A stretch of DNA of 64,000 nt from Chondrosia reniformis (lineage: Eukaryota; Porifera; Demospongiae; Chondrillida; Chondrillidae): assembly GCA_947172415.1 (NCBI GenBank), contig OX359200.1:2482501-2546500 (forward strand), read 5' to 3'. Made by a program: the position numbers and the translations under genes. Below are positions 10,077 through 19,746 of this stretch, piece by piece (within the stretch, counting starts at the first letter, position 1; each line of letters opens with the position of its first letter). The notes beneath the pieces were generated by a model. That model worked only from the letters and a program-made list of their open reading frames with translations. It had not been told where the DNA came from and searched no databases.

Positions 10077-10871
10077 ACGGATAGGTACCTAGACTTCCAA
10101 TCGCACCACCCCTTGGCCCACAAAGTGTCGGTGGCACGCACTCTACTCCATCGAGCGGAGAAGATCTGTACTGATGTACCAGATAGAGAGAAGGAGAAGA
10201 AGCACGTTGCACAGGCCCTCCACAACAATGGCTATCCTGGAAGCCTAGTTGCTAGGGACTGGCACCCCTCAACTTCCCCACTTTGCAACCCTGACGAGGA
10301 TGTGCCGAAGGCCACCGTAACCCTCCCCTACATCCGCCATCTGTCGGAATGCATCCGGAGGATTCTCAGCCCACTGGGAATTCGAACATGCTTCCGACCA
10401 CACTGCACACTGCGACAGTCACTGGTCAGAGTGAAGGACCCAACCCCGGCACCGCAAAGAACTGGTGTAGTCTACAGGATTCCTTGTGGAAACTGCCCCA
10501 AAGTCTACATCGGTCAGACCAGCAGGACGCTGAAGCACCGCCTCACAGAGCACAAGAGGGCCCTGAGGTTAGGCGAGGCAGCCCAGTCAGCGGTGGCAGA
10601 GCATGCCATGGAGGAGGACCACACCATCAAGTGGGAGGATGCAGAAGTGGTGGACCACAACCATCGGTACCGCCAGAGATGCACCCTTGAAGCCTGGCAC
10701 ATCCGAACAGAACGGCATAAGATGAACCGAGATGAAGGCCCGCTGCCAGGGGTGTACAAACCCACTTATCCACCTCTACACACCCTCTTGATTATTAGAC
10801 TGTGTCACTGCATGTTAGCATATTTCAGTTACTTTATATTCCATTATACCAGTATATCACATCACAGTTAA
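10023..10871 (+). CDS. PLE-2 inverted partial copy: GIY-YIG endonuclease half
   Basis: This is the plus-strand mirror of 8160-8927. It starts mid-protein at the head-to-head junction (the region around HIDGSLTTTVFRKSTHTDRY in the other copy). It keeps the linker and the whole GIY-YIG domain (VVYRIPC...VYIGQTSRT), but has no RT catalytic residues. The last residues differ from the minus copy because of a small frame change near 10760. It is open to 10871 but has no start of its own. Confidence 0.8.
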   Translation, partial: THHIDGSLTTTVFRKSTHTDRYLDFQSHHPLAHKVSVARTLLHRAEKICTDVPDREKEKKHVAQALHNNGYPGSLVARDWHPSTSPLCNPDEDVPKATVTLPYIRHLSECIRRILSPLGIRTCFRPHCTLRQSLVRVKDPTPAPQRTGVVYRIPCGNCPKVYIGQTSRTLKHRLTEHKRALRLGEAAQSAVAEHAMEEDHTIKWEDAEVVDHNHRYRQRCTLEAWHIRTERHKMNRDEGPLPGVYKPTYPPLHTLLIIRLCHCMLAYFSYFIFHYTSISHHS

Positions 10872-10990
10872 ACAACAGGACTTATACCTCATGCATGCAA
10901 GCTGTCATCCCCTAGCAACACATTTATTCACACCTTATTTCCGCTTTTTTCATGTGTATAAAGTCTGCCATCTCAGTTTTGTAAGTGTTA

Positions 10991-11034
10991 ATTCCACTGA
11001 TGAAGGTCCTGGATTGGACCGAAACGTTTGGAAT
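10991..11034 (+). ncRNA. Hammerhead ribozyme motif, right end of PLE-2
   Basis: CTGATGA (10997-11003), an unpaired A, stem II GGTCC/GGACC (11005-11009 with 11016-11020), and GAAA (11021-11024) form the catalytic core. Stem I pairs ATTCCA (10991-10996) with TGGAAT (11029-11034) perfectly. Stem III is the self-complementary ACGT (11024-11027), which is minimal. The predicted cleavage position is after T11028. The extra base between CTGATGA and stem II is also present in the known schistosome satellite hammerhead. A very short stem III suggests cleavage as a dimer or in tandem transcripts, as proposed for PLE hammerheads. Confidence 0.8.
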
Positions 11035-11080
11035 CTATTCTAAGTTGATTTTGGCTAGTGTGGTTCCCTCGATCGTACCG

Positions 11081-11095
11081 ATAAAGAAGAAGATT
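11081..11095. repeat. Target duplication of the nested PLE (right copy)
   Basis: ATAAAGAAGAAGATT, the same as 7818-7832. Confidence 0.75.
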
Positions 11096-13451
11096 GTCAG
11101 AAAGGGTAAGGGTATTTCGCTCTGGCCAAAACCTGAGGGTTTCCCCCTTTAATCTATCACGACTAGGCCATCCATTTTTGCAAAAGATAATCAGTTGAGA
11201 ACAGGTTTCATCTGCATGTTGGGCCTCTTTGTATGTCTCCAATGTAGACTTTTTTGCTGGTAGGAAAGATGTCATTGACTCCATAAAAGATTCTGTTTTT
11301 ATGGCTTCTCCATTGTCCTTTTCATCTGCTGCTGAAACAGGAGCCCGTGATAGAGTGTCTGCTGTGTATAAATGTTTTCCAGGTACATGACTAACCGTGT
11401 AGGCAAATCTAGCTAGCCTCAGTCTGAAGCGAAGAACTCTAGGTGGCAATGTCTCCAGGTCCTTCTTGTTCAAAATTGGCACTAAGGGCTTGTGGTCTGT
11501 CTCCAGTTGGATATGTTTTCCTAAGATATAGGTGGCAAATTTCTCACAGGCCCAGGTGACAGCTAAAGCTTCCTTTTCGATCTGTGCATATCGTCTCTCC
11601 ACTTCCGATAAAGATCTGGAAGCATAAGAAATTGGCTTCCATTCATTCTGCTTTGATTGCTGCATCAATACAGCTCCAATACCATATGCAGAGGCATCTG
11701 CACTTATCTTAGTTGGTGCCTCTGGATTGTAGATAGCTAACACTGTAGGTTTAGTTAGCTCCTCTTTTAGTCTTCCAAACGCTATTTCTTGAGCAGAATC
11801 CCACATCCACATCTTCTTATTACTGAGGATTTCACGGAGTGGTTGACTCAGCTCCGCCACCTTGGGTGTAAATTTACTCAGCTGGTTGACCATGCCTAAG
11901 AATCTCCTCAACTCTGTGGTGGTCTTGGGTTGTTTCATTTGTATTATTGCAGTGGTCTTGTGAGGGTCTTGAGAGATGCCCTTTTCATCAATCACATGAC
12001 CAAGGAAGTTAATGTGTTTTTTGTTAAACTCACACTTTTCCTGGTTAAGTGTCGCTCCAGCAGCTGTAATTTTCTGGAGTACCGCATGTAGCCTTTTATC
12101 ATGCTCCTCTTGGTTGCCCCCAAAGATCAGTATGTCATCCTTGTGGCATAATACTCCTTCCTGTCCTTCCAGAATTTGATTCATCTGCTTCTGGAAGTGT
12201 TCTGGGGCGCTACTGATCCCAAAAGGTGGCCTGTTGAACTGGTATCTCCCAAAGGGTGTTATGAACGTAGTAAGATGGCATGATTTTTTGCCTAGGGGTA
12301 CCTGCCAGAATCCTGAGTTGGCATCAAGCTTGCTGAAGATTGTTGCTCCTGTCAGTTTAGCCAGGGTGTCTTCCACTTTAGGTAAGGGGTGTACCTCCCT
12401 TAAAACACTTTCATTCAGTGGACGGAAATCAACACAGATGCGAATAGCTCCTGATTTTTTGGGAACAACTACCATCCCTGCACACCATTCTGTTGGTTCA
12501 TTGACTTTGGTAATGACTCCAAGTGCTTCCATTCGTTGAAGCTCTGTTTGGACCCTTTTTAGCATAGGCAATGGGACATTTCTTGGAGTAAAAAGAGCAA
12601 ATGGCTTAGCATCTGGTTTCAACTTGATTTCGTATTCATTGGGAAATGTACCTAGCCCATTGAACAGGACTGGGTATTGCTCTGGAATGGATTTTTCCCC
12701 CATACTATCAGCTTGAGCCAGCAATTGCAATGCTTGAATGGCAGGTAAGCCTAATAGGTTGTGCTGTAACTGTGCCATTACATATACAGGTTGTTGACAG
12801 GACTTACCTTTGTGGGTCAAAGTGCATGTTACCTGACCTAGAACATCTAGGGCTTTCCTGTCAGGACCACACAAAACTTTTTTGGAGGTATCTAACTGTC
12901 CAACATTAAGCTCTTCCCAGGTTTTTCTGGAGATGGCGGTCACTTCTGCTCCAGTGTCCATTTTGAAGTGGACTTCTTTCCCTTGTACTCGTATAGTTTT
13001 GGTCCATGCATTGGTTTGTTTGGATAAGACGGCATCAAGGTATGCAATATCATTATATTCCTCAGAGTTTTCTTGTGGCTGCTCATTAGCAGCAGTAACA
13101 TCCCCAATGGTCCTTGCAGTGAAGCGTTGGGATTTGTAGTGGCCTTTCTTTTTGCAAGAATGACAAATTACATCCTTTGCAGGGCACTGATTGCGAGGAT
13201 GTGCTCCTTTTCCACATCTAGTACATTTGTTTGCTACTGTACTTTTTGGCCTCCTTGGAAATCTGTTTTGCCGCTTCTTGGCTTCCTTGTGGTCCTGTGA
13301 GCGCTGAATATATTCAAGGGTTTTCTTCTCCTTGAAATCGTTCTTCAGTAACGCTTGCTGTTCGTGTACAGCCTCTCTTTGGCGAATTATTTTTTTCGCG
13401 CTATCGAGCGTGATATCTGCGTCCATTTGTAAACGTTCTGACAAGGTTGAG
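11096..13451 (-). pseudogene. pol: Gypsy pol region: zinc knuckles, protease, RT, RNase H (fossil)
   Basis: In coding order the minus strand shows two CCHC knuckles (C-T-R-C-G...H...C and C-H-S-C-K-K-K-G-H-Y), an aspartic protease with DTGA, and reverse transcriptase blocks (VVVPKKSGAIRICVDFR, SKLDANSGFWQVPL, FGISSAPEHFQ). RNase H/connection follows, with a TDHKPL motif and a HVPGKHL block. This order and spacing are those of Ty3/gypsy. The right-hand end of the PLE-2 insertion cuts the region off from its integrase part at 6773-7832. Gag and pol lie in different frames, as is common in the family. Confidence 0.88.
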
Positions 13452-13856
13452 TCACGAATGCCTACGACCAGCTCTAAGGTCTCCGTACGCACAGTCTTCT
13501 GCCAGTTGATAGAGACAGGTGATGAATTGTTCGGCCGATTCTCCGTCAATTTGGATCCTCCTATTGAACCGTGCACGTTCAAATATGGTATTTTTACGGA
13601 CCTTGAAAAACGTGTCAAATTGAGCTATTACTTGACCGTACACCTTCTTATCGTCGGACGAAATATTCGTAGAGACTAAAACGTCTTCGGCATCTTCTCC
13701 GAGACAGTAACGGAAGGCAGAAACTTGACGTTCCTCAGCTTCTTTAGACAAACCCGACGCCAAACGATATTGCTCGAAGCGACGTTTCCACTTCGGCCAG
13801 TCATCTGGGTTGTTGAAGTTGAATGCCTCCGGTGGGTGCAGCTGTATAGTAGCCAT
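13452..13856 (-). CDS. gag: Gypsy gag region (fossil)
   Basis: The 134-codon frame begins with ATG only 16 bases inside the 5' LTR boundary, right after the primer site. It contains a metazoan gypsy gag-like block (PEAFNFNNPDDWPKWKRRFE, then a Y-x-L-A-S-G-L pattern) and a later F-x-R-R-x-Q...E-S-A-E-Q-F-I-T-x-L-Y pattern typical of the capsid C-terminal half. It belongs to the fossil element at 6573-14059. Confidence 0.8.
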   Translation of the reverse strand: MATIQLHPPEAFNFNNPDDWPKWKRRFEQYRLASGLSKEAEERQVSAFRYCLGEDAEDVLVSTNISSDDKKVYGQVIAQFDTFFKVRKNTIFERARFNRRIQIDGESAEQFITCLYQLAEDCAYGDLRAGRRHS

Positions 13857-13860
13857 CCGA

Positions 13861-13872
13861 CTTCTGACACCA
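13861..13872 (-). promoter_or_regulatory. Primer binding site, tRNA-Leu type
   Basis: The minus strand directly after the 5' LTR reads TGGTGTCAGAAG, complementary to a tRNA 3' end CTTCTGACACCA. This matches tRNA-Leu as used by other metazoan gypsy elements (for example sea-urchin SURL). Confidence 0.75.
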
Positions 13873-14059
13873 TGTACTATTATTCGACGATAGTCCGCAA
13901 CAAGAAAGACAGTTCACACGAGTCTCAATTAATTATCTCTACAATGACCTTACAATAAAAAGATAAAAACTATTGTTCTCTCAGGAAGTTATGTCATCCC
14001 TATATTTAACTATCACTAAATAATAAACAGCTAGCTATGCAGTTCTAGATCACGCCACA
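13873..14059 (-). repeat. Gypsy LTR (5' LTR in element orientation)
   Basis: 187 bp, identical as read to 6573-6759. It is followed by the ATTAT target repeat at 14060-14064. Confidence 0.95.
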
Positions 14060-14576
14060 ATTATTATATAATAATATAAATTTGTTTAGTTCATTGTTGA
14101 CATGATGGACATCGCATTCCCCTTCTGAGTGGCAACTGCCAGCTGCTGGATTAGAAGGCAGTGTGCCATGTCCTCCCCTGTGCTGGATCTAATTCTGGTT
14201 GTCAGATTATGAATAAACTCCATGGTTTCTGGTCCCATCACGTCAGTAGTCTTGATTACCACTGGAGCGAATTCATGAATGGTTGAAAGCTCTCCATACT
14301 TTTTCTTTTTCCTGCTTTCGGCTATAGCAGCCACTGAACCAGACTCTGTGGTTGCCTCTTCCACATAGGATGGAGCAAATGTGTCAATGCATGTAGCATC
14401 CCATATAAGGATGCAACCTCTTGTCCAGGGAGTGATGGTTACACCAGCAGGTCGATTCCCATCTGACCTAGAGAGACCTGATGGTTCCAGCCGAGATGGA
14501 ATATTAGCTGATGGAAAGGACCGATGGATGATGTTATTGATAGCAGCATGTGTGAAGTGCCTTCCAGTGTTATTAC
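14060..14576 (-). mobile_element. Family 1 LINE copy B, coding 3' fragment
   Basis: This continues copy B after the gypsy insertion. The frame at 14086-14364 matches the last 92 residues of copy A closely (SVAAIAESRKKKKYGELSTI, GNAMSI.STMN). 14365-14576 continues toward the RLE motif region (LIWDATC-type block, read in another frame). The fragment stops at about 14576 in a (TTA)n-like tract, so it is heavily 5'-truncated. Confidence 0.85.
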
Positions 14577-14815
14577 TCTTAATATTATTATATTTTTATT
14601 AAAATATTTATTATTAATATTTTAATCATTATAATTATCATTATTATTAATTATTACTATTAATATCATTAATACTATTAATTATTATTTGAATTATTAT
14701 TATTATTAATATTTGTATTATTATTAGTATGATTAATATTATTATGATTTTTATTATTAAGTTTATTATGATGATTGTTATTTTTATTTTTATATATTAT
14801 GATTAATATTATAAC
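14577..14815. repeat. (TTA)n-rich tract between LINE copies B and C
   Basis: Degenerate TTA/TAT microsatellite, about 240 bp. It is the tail of copy C and/or old target sequence. Confidence 0.85.
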
Positions 14816-14853
14816 ATAAAATTTAAATTTACAATAGATAAATAATAGTAATA

Positions 14854-15384
14854 TTATACATATAACATAAATTTGATTCGTTCATTGTTGAAGTGATGGA
14901 CATCCCGTTCCCCTCCAGATGTCTCAACTGCGAATGGGAGGAAGATGTTTGATCTGGAGAGGAGGCTATATTTGGCCTTTTTCCTGAGCTCAGCTTGGTT
15001 GGCAACTGCTCTAGCCTCCCTTGTAGCATGTATGATGTGGGAGGCGGCAAAGGTATCCACACATGTGGCATCCCAGATGAGGTTTAGGCCTGTCTTCCAG
15101 GGTGTTACAGTAACACCGTCTGGTCTTTTTCCATCACACCTAGAAAGGCCTGGGGGCTCCAGAATCAAAGGGATTCCTGCGGAAGCAAGGCCTCTCTTGA
15201 GGATGTCGTTAATCGCTGAATGGCGAGGATGACGGCCAGCACTCCTATTACAACTAAGGCCATGCAGGGCTAGCTCATCCACCTCACCACCGCAAAGCTG
15301 GCAAGTGTGTACTCTGCATAAAGGGGCACCAAGGCGGAGACCCACAGCAATCCTGATGGAATTATCATCCAGTTGCAGACCCAA
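14854..15384 (-). CDS. LINE copy C: zinc knuckle and RLE endonuclease
   Basis: The frame encodes the C-terminal part of the LINE protein. It has a zinc knuckle C-x2-C-x9-H-x3-C (CQLCGGEVDELALHGLSC), then GRHPRHSAIND, then the restriction-like endonuclease core RPDG followed by LIWDATCVDTFA. The normal end is altered: after FLPFAVETSGG the frame jumps to the UTR side. A stretch of about 45 residues present in copies A and E is therefore missing, and the nuclease tail is damaged. Confidence 0.8.
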   Translation of the reverse strand: MGLQLDDNSIRIAVGLRLGAPLCRVHTCQLCGGEVDELALHGLSCNRSAGRHPRHSAINDILKRGLASAGIPLILEPPGLSRCDGKRPDGVTVTPWKTGLNLIWDATCVDTFAASHIIHATREARAVANQAELRKKAKYSLLSRSNIFLPFAVETSGGERDVHHFNNERIKFMLYV

Positions 15385-15456
15385 TGAAGATACTGGTAGG
15401 GTATTAAGCCACGCCCCCGATTCCTTTGTTGAGGTGGCAAGAAGTCTAGCTCTAGA

Positions 15457-16626
15457 TCAGGGATCCAGAGCATTAGATAGAATGGCTTCAAAAGTTCTCT
15501 GAACCCTTGGGATGTCCCAAGCCTTTTGATGGCAATCTGCTGGGGAGGAGGGTGGGGGGCAGTTATGGCCAACTTTCCAGGTTTCAATTGCATCAGTTAC
15601 AGCAGGGAAAAGGTTGTTGTGAAACCTGCATGGTAGGATCTGTTTCAGTAGAGTAGTGCTTCCAGCAGCTGAAGCAAGGTAGGCAGATGGAGCAAGCTGG
15701 ATAGCACTACGAATACCAATACCACCAAAGGACACTGGCAAAGAAGCCTGGGACCATATGGGGTCCGAGTCAAAGTTAATATTAAGGATCAAACGCAGAG
15801 AAGAGCGTAGTTCCTGGTCGAAGGAAGTTAGAAGGGGTGACAAGAAGCAGGGTGCTGTCCTCAGAACATATAGAATATTTGGAAGGGCAAAACAGTGCCG
15901 AAGTAAAAGCAAGGCATCATGCTTGGAAAGGAGAGATAATCTGGAGCCCATGGTTCTCAGTGCTTGGATCTTATTGGATAGGGCAGTATTGATGGAAGGC
16001 AGCTGGCCAATAGGGGATCCCAATAGAGTGGCTTCATTAGGGTGTATCTGGCGAAGATTGGGTGCTACCTTGAGCAGCTGGGCACCAGCTGGGCCATAAC
16101 TAATGAGCTCTGATTTGGAAATATTAAGTTTGAGATCGAGAGAACTGCACTCCTGTTTGATGGAAACAAAGTCATGTAAAACATCCTTCTCAAGGCCCCC
16201 CAAAGTTCCATCATCCAAGTAAAACACACGAAACTCTAAGCTGAGTTGGAGGATGACGGGTTGGATCGATAAACAGAAGAGGAGAGGACCTAGAGGGTCC
16301 CCTTGTTGAATTCCTTCTCTAGATTCTAAAGTAGTACTCTGAAGGTAAAGAGTTGATGGAGAAGAATAGCAAGAAAATACATAGGGGAGGAGTTGGGGTG
16401 TAATGGCAGCCACTGCTTCAAGGACTTTGTCACGTCTGATGGTGTTAAAGGCATTCTCAAAGTCCAGCTTAAGCAAAATATGTGAAGAAGGTAAGTCATT
16501 CAGATATGATCGTGCCGAATGGGCAGCAGCCTCTGCCCCAAATGGAACTCCAGAGCCGAGCTGAAAAGGGGAAAGATAAGTACCAACTGACTCCACGACT
16601 GAATGGCTTGCTAGTTTAGCCACCAA
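15457..16626 (-). CDS. LINE copy C: reverse transcriptase (partial)
   Basis: The 389-codon frame lacks the RT N-terminus because the element is truncated. RT blocks are LLKLDFENAFNTIRRDKVLE (51-70), REGIQQGDPLGPLLFCL (103-119) and the catalytic FYLDDGT (135-141). Here L-D-D-G replaces the usual Y/F-x-D-D, as in all copies of this family. Further on come ATLLGSPIG and the thumb-like LPNILYVLRTAPCF. It is followed by the RLE part in another frame, so this copy is inactive. Confidence 0.85.
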   Translation of the reverse strand: MVAKLASHSVVESVGTYLSPFQLGSGVPFGAEAAAHSARSYLNDLPSSHILLKLDFENAFNTIRRDKVLEAVAAITPQLLPYVFSCYSSPSTLYLQSTTLESREGIQQGDPLGPLLFCLSIQPVILQLSLEFRVFYLDDGTLGGLEKDVLHDFVSIKQECSSLDLKLNISKSELISYGPAGAQLLKVAPNLRQIHPNEATLLGSPIGQLPSINTALSNKIQALRTMGSRLSLLSKHDALLLLRHCFALPNILYVLRTAPCFLSPLLTSFDQELRSSLRLILNINFDSDPIWSQASLPVSFGGIGIRSAIQLAPSAYLASAAGSTTLLKQILPCRFHNNLFPAVTDAIETWKVGHNCPPPSSPADCHQKAWDIPRVQRTFEAILSNALDP

Positions 16627-16646
16627 ACGCCGAAGGGTGCAGCCAA

Positions 16647-16670
16647 TTATTATTATTATTATATATCATA

Positions 16671-16712
<42 letters not shown>

Positions 16713-16729
16713 CAATAATTTCAATAATA
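16647..16729. repeat. (TTA)n tract between LINE copies C and D
   Basis: An almost pure TTA microsatellite lies at 16665-16710. It abuts the truncated 5' end of copy C and forms the tail of copy D. Confidence 0.9.
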
Positions 16730-19625
16730 ACAACAGCAACTCATGGTCAAAAAACATGTCATCACTACGTGGCCTTGCGGATGGGGTAAGGGAGCCCTGG
16801 ACTGAAATTGCATTTCCTGTCTGGATGGCAACAGAGATCCTTTGGATGAGAAACTCATAGGCTCTTTGATCCCCTGTAGCTTCCTTCAATCTGTGGCCAA
16901 GGTTCCTAAGGAAAAACCGGGCTTGGGGGCCAAAAGACCCATAAGTTTCAACAGCGATGGGGGCAAAGATATAGGGTGAGCCTAGATCAGCATATTTGTT
17001 CTTCTACAAGATTTCTGCATGGGCTGCTGCAGCACTGGCTTCTGTTGCCGATCTCTGTAAGTTGGAAGCGCAGAGGGTGTCAGTACAGGTTGCTTCCCAT
17101 ACAAGGAATTTTCCTTGTGACCAGGGGGTCATGGTCATCCCATCTGGACGTTGCCCGTCAGATCTGTGTAAACACGAAGGCTCCAGTCTAGATGGGATTT
17201 TAGAGGCAGACAAGGATCGATGGATAATGTCATTGATGGCATTGTGTCGAGGTATTCTACCTTGGCTATGTCTGCAGCTCAGACCATGTGTGGCTAGGTG
17301 GTCAACATCCATGCCACAGAGGGTACACTTGTGGTGTAGACAAAGGGGGTGCCTAGCCTTAGGCCTATGGCAATGCGAAGGGTATCATCAGACATGCGAA
17401 CCCTGAGAGAGGAGACAAGTAGGGCATTAAGCCACACAACTGATTCCTTAGTTTGAGCGGCCATGAGACGTGCCCTAGCTTGAGGGTCTACACAGTTGGA
17501 GAATAAAGAGTCCCATCTTGATTGGACTCTCGGTTTGTCCCATGCCTTCTGTAGATGGGAGGTTGGAGATTCAGGCTGGAGTGAATCCGGATGCAGGCAC
17601 TCCCTCCTGGAGCGCAATGCAAGATCCTCTTCTATGTAAGTGGTTTTCTGAAGATGTGGGGGAAGAGGTTGCTCTATGAGTGAGGAGGCTCCAACAGCAG
17701 AGGCTAAAAAAGCAGACGGTGCAAGATGGGAAGCACTCCTCAGTCCAAGACCACCAGAACCCACAGGAAGAGTAGCTTGCGCCCAGGCAGGGTCATCAAT
17801 GTGGAAATGGATGTTGGTGATTTGAGAGACAATGGACATTAGGAGCTGGTTGAAGGGAAGCAGTGTGGGTGATAAGAATGCTGGAGAGGTACGTAGAATA
17901 TGTAGCAGTTTAGGAATAGCAAAGGAGTGCCGGAGTAAGGCGATGGCATCATGTGAGTGTTGGTCACAAAGGCACTCACCTATTAATTTCAGCTGGTTTG
18001 TTTTGGCCTCTAGGGTTTCATTGATTGAGGCAATGTCACCCAGAGAGGAGCCCAGAAGAGTGGCCCCATTAGCATTGACAAATTGTAGACCAGGGAATGA
18101 GGACAGAAGTACTTCAACCGATGACCGGTCATGGCTGATGAGTTCGGACTTTTCAACATTGAGATGTAGGCCAAGCTCCTTGCCCTTCTCCTCAATTGAT
18201 TTGAGGTCATCGAAGATGTCATCCAGGTTACCGCCAATTGTACCATCATCTAGGTAGAAAATGTTGAATTTAGCCTTTAGATTAGAAATTAGCTTGTGGA
18301 TGGTGAGACAAAAAGCAAGGGGCCAATAGGGTCTCCCTGCTGGACTCCCTCTGAAGAATTCACCTCCACGTCATCCCATAACAAGATAGATGGTGAAGAA
18401 TAAGCTGAATGGACATAGGGTAGGAGTTCAGGGATGAAATCTCTTACAGCTGTAAGCATTTTGTCCCGCCGGATACTGTTGAAGGCGTTTCTGAATTCCA
18501 CTTTCAGGAGGGCCTGATGTGGTGATAGGTTGTTCAGATAAATTCTTGTTGCATGAACAGTAGCTTCTACTCCTCTGGGGATCCCGAAGCCTAGCTGATG
18601 TGGTCCTAACAAATGTGGAATTGTCTTCAATGCGTGAAGGCTAGCACACTTTAGAGCAAGCCTTCTGAGAGTGCATCCTACAGCAATTGGGACGACACCT
18701 CCGCCCTTCTTTCTGAGGGCAATGAGATTGGCTACAAAGAAGTATGGACGTATGGCAGCTGGAGTTCTGCCTTCTAAGATCAATGTAGCTAAACCCACCA
18801 GAGCTCCCCGCAATAACTGACCTCCTTCCCCTGCAGACTGACTGGAGAGATCCTTCAGATGTTGAGGGAGGAGACCATCAAATCCTCTGCCTGAGGAGTT
18901 GGAAAAGGAAACAATTGCTTTCATTATTGTCTCTATATCTAGAGGGAAAGGCAGGGGGTTAATAGAGTCGTGATGTACGATGCGGGAGTGCGGGTGGGGA
19001 GAGGGGTGCTTGAGCCTCAAGAGGTTTAGCTGTCGCCCGTCTAACCTTGTCGTGTTGCCTAGACATCTCTACTGAGGAGCAATCCTCAGAGATTTGTTAT
19101 TGACTAGGGTGGTTAGGTTCCAGCGTTTACCACCTCTGCGAGGCACCCGAAAATACTTTTTTGGAAATTGGAGAAGGTGCACCCAGGAAGGGATATCATT
19201 GTGAAGGATAACTTGGTCGATTGTGGAGGCCAATTTCATTGCAGCCAGCACTCTAGAACCGCAGGGTATTCTTTTCAGAGTTGTGCAAGGCTGAATCAGG
19301 ATGCACTTTAGTTGAAGAATGTCGTCGTCGTGAGAATCAATAGACCTGGTCTGAGAGGGGGGAACCGGGTCCCCCGGGCTTGCACTGTGGGCTCAGTGAG
19401 TGCTGCAATGGTTTGGTATCACAGGCCCACGCGATCGGTGAAGCGAGAAGGTGCGTGGTAGGGGGAGGTTCACTAACGTTGCTAAAATTGACACATCTGG
19501 CAGGAATCGTCAAAGACAGCCGACAATCAACACATCTTCTACCCTTCTTTACACATTGACATCTGATACAGCGACCGTTCTTCATACATGGGCAACATTG
19601 CGGCGGGAATCTTGACGCCATTTTT
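16730..19625 (-). pseudogene. Family 1 LINE copy D, near full length but decayed
   Basis: Pieces in several frames cover the whole protein. The N-terminal cysteine cluster is at 19490-19621 (QCCPCMKNGRCIRCQC, then RRCVDC). RT N-terminal blocks are at 18289-19020 (GRGFDGLLPQHLKDL, RPYFFVANLIALRKKGGGV, VEFRNAFNSIRRDK, EGVQQGDPIGPLL). The RT centre is at 18010-18260 (YLDDGTI-type block in another frame). The thumb and linker are at 17294-17839, the RLE with RPDG...LVWEATCTDT at 17004-17312, and the C-terminus at 16730-16889. The RLE aspartate of the WDAT block is E here. Multiple frame breaks make it an old copy. Confidence 0.85.
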
Positions 19626-19693
19626 AAAATTTATTATTTTTATTATTATTATTATTATTTTTATTATTATTATTATTATTATTATTAGCATAA
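19626..19693. repeat. (TTA)n tract between LINE copies D and A
   Basis: TTA/TTT microsatellite directly beside the 5' end of copy D (minus-strand ATGGCGTC at about 19614-19621). Confidence 0.9.
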
Positions 19694-19746
19694 AATTTAA
19701 ATTTACAATGGATAATGGATAAATAATAAAAATAATATAAATTTGT

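Larger units (their letters stand above)
7833..11080. mobile_element. PLE-2: palindromic head-to-head Penelope-like insertion
   Basis: The outer parts are near-perfect inverted repeats of about 1.06 kb (7869-8927 and 10023-11080), around a single-copy centre (8928-10022). A minus-strand element runs from the centre leftward (most of the RT, GIY-YIG, 3' end). A shorter plus-strand copy of the same 3' half runs rightward, so the two 5'-truncated copies meet head to head at about 10022/10023. The arms differ at only a few bases, so this is very young. It is younger than the gypsy element it interrupts, and a 15-bp direct repeat flanks it. Inverted partial copies are a known habit of PLE integration. 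Confidence 0.9.
6573..14059 (-). mobile_element. Ty3/gypsy LTR element (fossil, interrupted by a PLE)
   Basis: The element has direct LTRs of 187 bp, TGT...ACA, at 6573-6759 and 13873-14059. They are identical as read, so the insertion is recent. It is flanked by an ATTAT target duplication (6568-6572 and 14060-14064). In coding order on the minus strand it shows a tRNA-Leu primer site, a gag region, zinc knuckles, protease, reverse transcriptase, RNase H, integrase and a purine-rich tract. A 3.25-kb PLE lies inside the pol region (7833-11080). Apart from that insertion it carries perhaps one or two further reading-frame breaks, so this copy is not whole. It resembles the metazoan Mag/K02A2.6-like branch, but that placement is tentative. 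It sits inside the 3' UTR of LINE copy B. Confidence 0.92.
14816..16646 (-). mobile_element. Family 1 LINE copy C, 5'-truncated
   Basis: The copy runs from an AAATTTAAATTTACAATAG 3'-UTR signature at the low end to an abrupt 5' truncation in the RT (residues equivalent to LRRLVAKLA) at 16646, next to another (TTA)n tract. It is a different subfamily from copies A and B, since protein identity is clearly lower. Confidence 0.85.
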
